From NCBI GenBank assembly GCA_965140395.1, contig OZ223205.1:186001-250000 (forward strand): a DNA stretch of 64,000 nucleotides, in the 5' to 3' direction. Shown in pieces: positions 23,407-31,600 of the stretch; within the stretch, counting starts at the first letter, position 1; the number at the start of each line of letters is the position of its first letter. Below the pieces are notes generated by a model that saw only the letters and a program-made list of their open reading frames with translations, searched no databases and was not told the origin of the DNA. Source of the stretch: Parvibaculum sp002684405 (GTDB taxonomy: Bacteria; Pseudomonadota; Alphaproteobacteria; Parvibaculales; Parvibaculaceae). The position numbers were made by a program, and so were the translations under genes.

Positions 23407-24978
23407 ATGACTACCGACAAGTCGGCCTCCTTCCTACGAAACGCTTTCTGCGCCTGCCGGTCCGCCTCGGTTGAGACACTCCTGACGGCACTGTTTGCGC
23501 TTGCCTTCATCCACGCCACCGCCATTCTGTTCATCGGTATTGCACAACCGCTTCTCGACTTCCATTCGTTCCGGCAAACGCAAACCGCGCTATCCGTTTA
23601 CTGGATCCTGCATGGAGGCCCCTGGTTTGCCTATGAAACACCGGTACTCGGCGCCCCCTGGGCCATTCCGTTCGAGTTTCCGGTCTATCAGCTTCTGGTA
23701 GCGGCTATTTCGTGGCTCGGTGTCCCACTCACCATTGCAGGACGTTTTCTCTCCTTCGCTTTCTTTCTTGGCTGCATATGGCCGCTCCGCATCATCGTCT
23801 CCGAACTCAAACTTGGACGTGCCACATTCCTGGCAACGGCCATCCTGTTTCTGACGAGCCCCCTCTATCTCTATTGGGGCCGCACGTTCCTCGTCGAGAC
23901 CTGCGCCCTTTTCTTCGCCATGGCGTGGCTCGCCCTGACCCTGAAATTCCTGAACCATGGGGGATGGCGATACGCCGCCGGCGCGACGGTCGCCGGCATT
24001 GCAGCTGTGCTGGCCAAAGCCACGACCTTCCCCGCCTTCGCCGTTCTGGGATCTCTCGCCGTTCTCTACTTTTTCGCGCTCGGAATCAGGTCGCGCGAGC
24101 CGGTGGCGGCGCTGGCCCGCTTCGTCGGCACCACGGCCGTCATCGTCCTCCTTCCCTTTGTCTTCGGCTTTGCATGGGTCTGGTATTCCGACGCGGTCAA
24201 GGAGGCGAACCAGCTCGGACACTTCCTGACCTCGGAAGCACTCAGTGGCTGGAACTTCGGCAATATGCAGCAAAGGCTCAGCTCAAAGCTCTGGTCGGAC
24301 ACGATCGGCGGTCGCGTCCTGCCCGAAACGCTGGGATATTTCAGTGTGATCGGCATAATTGCTCTGGCGGCAACGCTGACAGCCCCCCGACGGCTTGTGG
24401 TAGCGGCAGCCGCGCTTCTGGGCTTCCTGACGCCGTTCCTCGTCTTTACCAACCTGCATATCGTCCACTCCTACTACCAGTCGGCCAACGCGCTGCTTCT
24501 GATCGCAGCGATCGGAGTGGGCATCGGCGCGATCTTCGCCACAGGCAACAGGACGATCGCCTTCGCGGTCCTGCTGACCTTGGTGGTGGGGCAGGTTTCT
24601 TTCTTCTATGACCGGTTTTTCCTCGAGATCAAAAAGACCTTCGCAGGCGACCAGACGCTTCTTGTCGGCGATGCGGTTCAGAAGCTGACGACGCCCGATC
24701 AAAGCATTCTCGTTTTCGGCAATGACTGGTCGTCGACAATCGGGTTCTACGCGCAGCGCAAATCTCTCACCGTGCCCGGCTGGATCGCGCAACCGGTACT
24801 GGAGAAAATTCTGGCCAACCCGCAATCCTTCCTTGGCGACGTAAAGCTGGGCGCCATCATTGCCTGCACGCCCGGCCTTCCCTCATACGGTGACGAGGGA
24901 CTGCCCAAACTGCAAAATTTCCTGAAGAACAAAGAGGTTCTCGCCCGCGCGGTAAACTGCAACATCCTGGCGCCGTAA
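23407..24978 (+). CDS. GT39-like (ArnT/PMT-type) membrane glycosyltransferase
   Basis: A 523-residue GT-C fold enzyme with about eleven spans and a soluble C-terminal domain from about residue 420. The first periplasmic loop PLLDFHSFRQTQTALSVYW has the acidic residue after the first span that GT39 and related enzymes use for catalysis. RTFLVETCALFF is another conserved block (R/E pair). Such enzymes use polyprenyl-phosphate sugars as donors on the periplasmic face. It closes the HAD-UbiA/SDR/FAD/GtrA cassette, 21 bases after gtrA, and is the likely terminal transferase. Acceptor unknown: LPS, a protein or another surface glycan. Confidence 0.82.
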   Translation: MTTDKSASFLRNAFCACRSASVETLLTALFALAFIHATAILFIGIAQPLLDFHSFRQTQTALSVYWILHGGPWFAYETPVLGAPWAIPFEFPVYQLLVAAISWLGVPLTIAGRFLSFAFFLGCIWPLRIIVSELKLGRATFLATAILFLTSPLYLYWGRTFLVETCALFFAMAWLALTLKFLNHGGWRYAAGATVAGIAAVLAKATTFPAFAVLGSLAVLYFFALGIRSREPVAALARFVGTTAVIVLLPFVFGFAWVWYSDAVKEANQLGHFLTSEALSGWNFGNMQQRLSSKLWSDTIGGRVLPETLGYFSVIGIIALAATLTAPRRLVVAAAALLGFLTPFLVFTNLHIVHSYYQSANALLLIAAIGVGIGAIFATGNRTIAFAVLLTLVVGQVSFFYDRFFLEIKKTFAGDQTLLVGDAVQKLTTPDQSILVFGNDWSSTIGFYAQRKSLTVPGWIAQPVLEKILANPQSFLGDVKLGAIIACTPGLPSYGDEGLPKLQNFLKNKEVLARAVNCNILAP

Positions 24979-25058
24979 CAAAACGCTAGCACAATGCCTA
25001 GCGACAGGAGCGAAACGCGCACCGCCGACACGAAGACCCGTCTGAATTGTGTTCAGCC

Positions 25059-26054
25059 CTAGCCTTTTTCCCGTCGCCAGCTTGGCAGGGTCGGCTGTTC
25101 ATCAAACCAACGGTATCGGTACGAATAGCCTCCGTTTTCGAACACCCCGATCGGTTGACCCTCCTGATCGTAATTGCGCATCCAATCCGGCAGAGTGGAC
25201 TCTGCCGTATAATGCGTGACGTAACTCTTGCGTGTCAGCTCCGCATTTCTCACGCTCGTTCCTTCATGAGGAAGGTTGCCGTGCCACAGCAGAACATCCC
25301 CTCGTTTTGGGCAGAACTGACGCCGCGGTATTTCCTGTTCGGCCATACGATCTTGGAGATAGCGCGCAAAATCACCGGGCGTCCGGGTGGAGTTTTCGTC
25401 ATAGATGATGGAACCACCGCCCCAATCGAAAAAACCTGACCTATCCAGTTTGTGCCCTCCGGGGTAGTAGGCAAGCGGACCCGCATCGGGATGAATGTCT
25501 TCCAAAGGCACCCAGGAAGCGGCAAGGAAACTCAACTTTGTCTGCTGGCGCACATAGGGATAATCGATATGGATGGGCTGCTCGCTGCCACGCCAGAAAG
25601 TCAGGGACTGGCAGACCGACGGGGAAAGACCGAAAGCATGTTTCAGAAACTCGGTGACGACCGGCGTGAGGCTTAACCGCGCCGCCGCCAGAGAAAAGCA
25701 ATGCATCTGATTGAGCTTCACCCGCGTCATTCCGCTGGGAAACCCGTCGATATCCCTGCTGGACATCTGCTCGCCACGAATCTCAATCGGAATTTCATAT
25801 CTGTCATAGTCGCGAACCAAGGCATCGATATCTTCCAGATACATATCGATGAGTCCCTGGGACACGACTTGCTCGAACACAACGATCCCCTCGTCACGCC
25901 AAAGGCGTAATTTCTCGGCGAGGTCAAAGTCCGGCTTCACCGACAGCGCGTCGACGTAAGCATCAATGTCGCAATCATCCCTGTCGATCCAGGGAACATC
26001 GCTCATCCATGCTTCCTTCGGCACGACGGTTTCAAGAGAGGTTGGCTCGGACAT
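25059..26054 (-). CDS. Phytanoyl-CoA dioxygenase (PhyH)-family Fe(II)/2-oxoglutarate oxygenase
   Basis: A 331-residue non-haem iron oxygenase. The metal facial triad is present as H162-x-D164 in PIHIDYPYV and H263 in GNLPHEGTS, with an Arg eleven residues on (LTRKSYVTHY) positioned to bind 2-oxoglutarate. TFWRGSEQPIHIDYP and PLAYYPGGHKL are family blocks. GGAAG precedes the ATG. It is the last gene of a minus-strand run that starts with rmlC, 52 bases after a membrane glycosyltransferase. PhyH enzymes hydroxylate diverse small molecules and in glycan loci may modify sugars or lipid carriers; the substrate is unknown. Confidence 0.85.
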   Translation of the reverse strand: MSEPTSLETVVPKEAWMSDVPWIDRDDCDIDAYVDALSVKPDFDLAEKLRLWRDEGIVVFEQVVSQGLIDMYLEDIDALVRDYDRYEIPIEIRGEQMSSRDIDGFPSGMTRVKLNQMHCFSLAAARLSLTPVVTEFLKHAFGLSPSVCQSLTFWRGSEQPIHIDYPYVRQQTKLSFLAASWVPLEDIHPDAGPLAYYPGGHKLDRSGFFDWGGGSIIYDENSTRTPGDFARYLQDRMAEQEIPRRQFCPKRGDVLLWHGNLPHEGTSVRNAELTRKSYVTHYTAESTLPDWMRNYDQEGQPIGVFENGGYSYRYRWFDEQPTLPSWRREKG

Positions 26055-26106
26055 TTACTTCCACCATTAGAGACAAGCCCAACATAACGAATGTCGGCCA
26101 GACATC

Positions 26107-27654
26107 TTAATTCTTATTAATTCTTAAAATTACAAATTCCGTGTCCGCCGGAAAATACGAAACACCCCAATGTTCGAGTTTCAAGTCTTGCCTGGCTTGG
26201 ATTCGCCGCACCAACTCATACTTGGCAGCGACATCGGGTATCCACTTCCGAATATCCGCTAGTTCTTGAGGGCGCAGCGCCAAATAGGTGGGCATCAACT
26301 CCGGAATAACCCCAGGCATTCCTTGCCCTGGATGCCTTTCCAGCGCAGAGAGAGAACGCGGAGAACTCAACCCTGGAAAATCAAGAATAGTTTTGTTGGG
26401 GGCGTACCACCCAACATATCCTAACGGCTCAAGAAAAGCTGTATCACCTTTCTGCATCAAGGTATCCAGAGTCTTCCCGACTTCCGCTCGTACAGCAATA
26501 TCAATCTCAGTCTGCACAGACCTATCAATAGGAAGCATGAAGGGAAGTTGAGCGGCATATGGAATCAAAAGACTCATCGCTATGGCTGCTCGTCCCCAAT
26601 GCGGCAACCTCTTGAAACTGGAAATCCCAACCCCGGCAAAAACAATCCCGACAGCTACGAACGGAGGAAAATACCACATAAAATAGGGATCAATTCTAAA
26701 GCCAATCAGGTAGATCGCGAACAACAGCAACGCGGCCGCAGGCACCAGAGCCTTGGGCGTACGTCTCGCCCCAACAGAAAGTCCGAACACGGTACTTCCC
26801 AGAAACACGGCTACCACTATTGCCAAAAGCCAGTTCGGGAATGGAGTACTGACGACCATCCTGTACTCCAGAAAAGGGGCTAGCGGCTTCCACGCATTCA
26901 AAAAATAGGTCCAGATGCTGTCGAGCCCTCCACCGAAAAAGCTCGCCTGGGCCAATGCTTCTTTTGCCCGAATAGTAATAGGTACCGGGGTTCCGTAGTA
27001 CAGCGTTGCAAATACGCCCCAAGGAATCACAACCGCAGCCCCATTCAGTAAAGCCGTAAGCAGATGCTGTCGGCAGTACACCAGCATATAGAGGCCGAGC
27101 GGGGCAATCAGGAAGATAAACTCCACGCGGCACAACAGCCCCAAACCCAAGAAAAGTCCCAACAAACCCCATCGCTCTGAGAAAAACAGGTAGATATTCA
27201 AAAGAATAAGGAAAGTGGCAATCTGCGTCTCCATACCAGCCATCCCGAAAAATACCTGCGCATGATCAGTCGCCAAGTAGCCTAGGACCATCATCATTGG
27301 CATGAACTCGACGCCCAAAAGGCTCATGATACGGGCGGCGTAAAACACAGCTCCCACCGAACAGGCCAGACTGACAAGTCTCACGGCTAGCAGACCTTGA
27401 CCGAAAGCCTCCCCCGACACCATGACGAGTTGCCCTAGGGGCGAGGTAAAACTTTGAACGGCGACCTCACCCGAATGATGCGTCCACCCGTTCCCGGCCC
27501 ACAGGTTCCGAGCTGAAGCCAGCGCTATAAGAGAGTCTTCCCATACCCTGTCAGTTAGAGCCCAGAACAGAACCCGCGCCATAACGGCAACAAGGCAAAA
27601 ACAAAATATGAGACAGGCCTCACGTTTATATTCAATTTTGATTTTTGGAGTCAT
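26107..27654 (-). CDS. Polytopic GT-C-like membrane glycosyltransferase, lower GC
   Basis: A 515-residue protein from ATG 27654, with about ten spans. The first periplasmic loop WALTDRVWEDSLIALASARN has the acidic pair (ED) seen in GT-C/GT39-like transferases, and WAGNGWTHHSGEVAVQSFTSPLG follows (first half WAGNGWTHHSGEVAVQSF). A soluble C-terminal part begins near residue 400, containing KGDTAFLEPLGYVGWY and LDFPGLSSPRSLSALERHPG. The start overlaps the upstream methyltransferase stop by one base (TAATG), so translation is coupled. Base composition is visibly lower in GC than the rml genes, suggesting separate origin. Donor and acceptor unknown. Confidence 0.72.
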   Translation of the reverse strand: MTPKIKIEYKREACLIFCFCLVAVMARVLFWALTDRVWEDSLIALASARNLWAGNGWTHHSGEVAVQSFTSPLGQLVMVSGEAFGQGLLAVRLVSLACSVGAVFYAARIMSLLGVEFMPMMMVLGYLATDHAQVFFGMAGMETQIATFLILLNIYLFFSERWGLLGLFLGLGLLCRVEFIFLIAPLGLYMLVYCRQHLLTALLNGAAVVIPWGVFATLYYGTPVPITIRAKEALAQASFFGGGLDSIWTYFLNAWKPLAPFLEYRMVVSTPFPNWLLAIVVAVFLGSTVFGLSVGARRTPKALVPAAALLLFAIYLIGFRIDPYFMWYFPPFVAVGIVFAGVGISSFKRLPHWGRAAIAMSLLIPYAAQLPFMLPIDRSVQTEIDIAVRAEVGKTLDTLMQKGDTAFLEPLGYVGWYAPNKTILDFPGLSSPRSLSALERHPGQGMPGVIPELMPTYLALRPQELADIRKWIPDVAAKYELVRRIQARQDLKLEHWGVSYFPADTEFVILRINKN

Positions 27655-28535
27655 TAGCGCCTCAAAAAGACAATCAACTGGTACGGGTCGACCGCCGACC
27701 ACTCGATACCGGCGATCCTGAGTTTCGAAGACGCCTTGGCGAGATAGTCGAGTGTCATCGACGTATCGCCATAAGTGACCTCTCCCTCGATCTCCTCACC
27801 CTGATGAGGCGCAAACGCAAAACCCGCACGATCATGCCGGTCGAGAAGCTCCCGCATCTCGCCCGCATCGAAAGCGTGATTGTGGGACGTGATGAACGGC
27901 CAGTAGTCCCGCGGACGAACCGTGATCGCGAGAACACCGTCATCCGACAAATGATCGGCAAGTGTATCCAGCGAAATATGGGTCACTTTCTCCGACAGAT
28001 GGGTGAACACGGAAAAGGCGAAGATAAAATCGAACTTCACCCCCCATGGAGTGGGAAGCGAGCGGGGGACGAATTCGGATTTGAAAAGCTGGCCGTGCAG
28101 GCCCGCATCCCTGCAATGCTGAAGCGACGCCTCCATCGGATCGACGCCATAAAGCTGCTCTACCGGCACATATTTGTAGAGCAGCCGGAGAAGGCGCCCC
28201 CAACCGCAGCCGAAATCCAGGACACGCGCATTCCGCAGCGATTTGCCGGTCATGTTGACATAGGCGGTGGTAACGATGCGGATGAAGCTCACGCTTTGCG
28301 CCATGAGCACAGGACCACTCGATCCGGTCCACGCCTCCTGGACCTCATCGGGCGCCATCGCAGGAAGCCAGGACATCAGGTTGGGCGCCCAGTCCGGCCG
28401 TTCGATCTGTATGGCTCCGAAGGTTTCCAACGGCACCATGTCGAAGAGCGCCGGCACATCGCGCGGCGCCGTGGTCAGTATCTTGTCATCGACACTTTTG
28501 AGCTGATCCTGAATGCCCCCGATCAGATTTTCCAA
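27654..28535 (-). CDS. Class I SAM-dependent methyltransferase
   Basis: A 293-residue protein starting with TTG at 28535 (GGGGGC upstream; an ATG slightly further up is followed at once by a stop). SAM motif I is ARVLDFGCGWGRLLRLL, motif II acidic is GVDPMEASL, and motif IV region is FDFIFAFSVFTHLSE. Methyltransferases in such loci cap glycan chains or methylate sugars. It lies between the 1560-residue multidomain protein and the GT-C-like gene, and the junction with the latter is a TAATG overlap. Confidence 0.87.
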   Translation of the reverse strand: MENLIGGIQDQLKSVDDKILTTAPRDVPALFDMVPLETFGAIQIERPDWAPNLMSWLPAMAPDEVQEAWTGSSGPVLMAQSVSFIRIVTTAYVNMTGKSLRNARVLDFGCGWGRLLRLLYKYVPVEQLYGVDPMEASLQHCRDAGLHGQLFKSEFVPRSLPTPWGVKFDFIFAFSVFTHLSEKVTHISLDTLADHLSDDGVLAITVRPRDYWPFITSHNHAFDAGEMRELLDRHDRAGFAFAPHQGEEIEGEVTYGDTSMTLDYLAKASSKLRIAGIEWSAVDPYQLIVFLRR

Positions 28536-28606
28536 CGCTACGCCCCCATAGTAAAAAATCGGCGCTCACCCGCCGACACTGAATTGAACTGCTCGCCATC
28601 GAAATG

Positions 28607-31600
28607 CTAGCGAGACGACAAACCTCGTCCGCCACCCTCCGGAAGCACAGCCTCTATCGTCGCCATCACTTCCGAATGCGCGGAGAAATGAGAGCAGCTA
28701 TCGCTGCCTAGCCCAAACTGCTCGTAGATCTTCTGTGCATAGGCATCCGCCGCGCCCCGGTCCTGCGCCAACGTCGGGTGGCGAAGCCGCAAATATTCCT
28801 GCATCGCCAGAATTTCCGCCAAATGTTTCACCCTGTTCGCATCATGCGTGACACTTGCCTCATGCCGGCGGTGAAGATTTCGGGCCGCCGGCGAGTAAGC
28901 GATCTTTCCCCGTTCCAGCACCAGCGCATAGGTAAGCCAGTCCCCCGCCACGCGGAACGCGGCGATCTCTTCAACATGCGTTTTCAACACATCCAGCAAC
29001 GCCTCTCGCCTGAAGGCCACCGCGCTTACATTCGGGACAGGGTTCTTCACCGCAAAGGAACGCCGGATTTCCACCAACCCGTCCTGCACATAAGCGGCTT
29101 GCCACCGGTCGACGGAAACATCGGACACATAGTCGAGATAATCGTTCGCCAAAATTCGTCCGTCAGAGGACATTTGTTTCGACTGGCAATAACTCATGAC
29201 GACGTCTTCGTCGTCGAACCCTTTCATGATCTCCGCCAGAAAGCCCGGCTCCGAAAGGTCATCGGCTTCCGCTATCCAGACATATTCCCCCGACGCCGCT
29301 TCGACGCCTCGTAGCCACTGACGGAAGACGGAGCCGCTATTGTCTTCATTGCATATCAATCGACAGGGTATGGACAGATCCTCGATCTCGGCCCGTGCGA
29401 CTTCGACACTGTCGTCTGTGGACGCATCGTCGAGAACCAGAATCTCGTAAACGGGATATGATTGCGTCGCGATTGTCTCGATACGCTTTGCCAACAGCGC
29501 CGCATAATTGAAGTTCGGCACGACAACCGACACACGAAAGGGCCTCTCGCCGCCATACGCCAGCAAGTCCTGAGCATAACGTCGAAACGAGAATTCGGAC
29601 TGAATAATACGCTTTCCCGAGGCGCCTGCTTGATGGCGTCGTTCGTCGTCACGCAGATACGCGTCGATCGTCTTTGCATATAGGCCTGTATCGAACGGAG
29701 GAACCATCGCCCCCCCACTCCGCTCGACGATATCCCCGACACCGCCGGTCTCCGAGAAGGCGATGACGGGCAGGCCGGAATCCATTGCTTCCAGTACAAC
29801 GGAAGGGAACGGATCTTCCCTGGAAGTCATCGCGAAAAGATCCGCGCCTGCAAAAAAAACATCGGTGTCCGTATCGAGCCCGGGAAAGACAAAGCGGCTC
29901 GACAACCCGGCAGCTTCAATCCGTTCCAGAAGCGGTTTCATCATCTCCGGATTGTCGTGCCCGAGCCAGATAAATACCGCGTCTTCATACAACCCGCCCA
30001 GCAGGTCGAGCCCCGCCTCAATAAAAAGATCCGTACCTTTGCGTGAACTCACATGCCCCACACCCAGAACGATCCGCGCATCCTCATCCAGACCGAAGCG
30101 TCGGCGCAGCTCGGCCCGCGCCTGCGCCTTGCCGTCTTCGCTCGTAATCCGGTTCCTCTTATAGAGCCCTTGCGGATGTATGAGGCGCCTGCCTGCATCA
30201 ACCCGCGAGATGTTCTCAAACCCCTGCGCAACGGCTTCTGCCGGAAACAGCACTTTGTCCGCCTGCGAGGCGATGACGCGAACATGCTCCTCCAGACCGT
30301 TTTCCGCGATCACGCCGGGCAACTCGTGAATGAGAGAAACGGTTCGAAAACCGGCTTCCTTGAGCCTGCGCAGAAACAATCCCGAAACGGTCGTGTTGCA
30401 TATCGCCGTCTCCGCGCCGCACTCGCGCAAGTACCGCGCCAAGGCCTCCGCTTCTTCGCCTTCGGGATCCTTGCCTGAAAGGTCGTGAACTCTCGCAAGC
30501 GATTCAAAGTCGGCCTTCAGGGGCCCCTCGCCCAGGAGAACGATTTCCACCCGCTTCTTCAGGTCGCGAACGAAACATCGCGTCAGATTGAGAGCAAGAA
30601 ACTGCGCGCCGTGCGGGTATGCATCGTGGACGACCAGCACCACGGGACGCTGCTCCGCATCAAGCTCCTCCGACGCCGCCACCTGCTCAAGCGCGGTTCT
30701 TGTTGCTTCCAGATATGCGTAGCCATAGCGCCGGTCCGGCTCGAGATAAGTGCCTTCGCCCCACTCGTTCCATGCATTGATAAAGACAAGCTTTTCGTCC
30801 GGGTTTGCGTACCGCCGGTCGGTCTCGCGACAAACATGCTCGAGCCAGTCCCGGTAAAGCGCGGGCGTCGAACCATGGAACGTATCACCACGGCCGGGCT
30901 TTCTCGCATCATTGTCCCATGAAGGCATGACCGCCTTGAACAACTGATAGTCCGGCCAGGAGAACTGCCGCTGGGTATCCACGACCTGCGCGTAGTCATA
31001 GACCGTGCCCTCATAATCGGAATTCAAAATCTCCACTTCAGCAAGGCGTTCTCGTTCCACGGTATGCGGCGGGAATTCCACGGCGGCGTCAAAACCAAAA
31101 GGTTCGGGGTCGCGAATATCGAAAGACTGCGCAGCGACCAGATAGGGATTTCCCAACCCGTTCGCGACGCAATAGTCACGCCAAACCTGGGCCGTCCTCT
31201 TAGGGTCCGGCAACAGGTTCACGCGGTAGACGACAATAAGCGGCCGACCGTCGATCCGGATATATCGGGGATCCCGGAGCAACGGCGCCAGATCCTCTAT
31301 CATATCGATGTCGTCTTCCGGCGCGTATTTTTGGGCCATGAGGACATCGTCGTCCCGGCCATCCCAACGCCGGGTCCAGTTCTCATTCGCCCAGCAGACG
31401 CAAAACGGAAAGTCCAGATCCTTGTTTTCCACAAACTGGTTCAACGGCCGCTCAAGAAGTCTCCTGCCACCGCTGAACCAGTAATAGTGAAAACAAAATC
31501 CGTATACGCCATACTGCTTGGCGAGCTCAATCTGCCGCCTCTGCACGTCGACCAGTCTGAGATCATAGAACCCGAGTTCGCCCGGCAATCGCGGCTGATA

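Noticed and set aside
24984..25003. Inverted repeat CGCTAG/CTAGCG between convergent genes as terminator
   Set aside because: The stem is short with an 8-base loop and no T-run; too weak to call.
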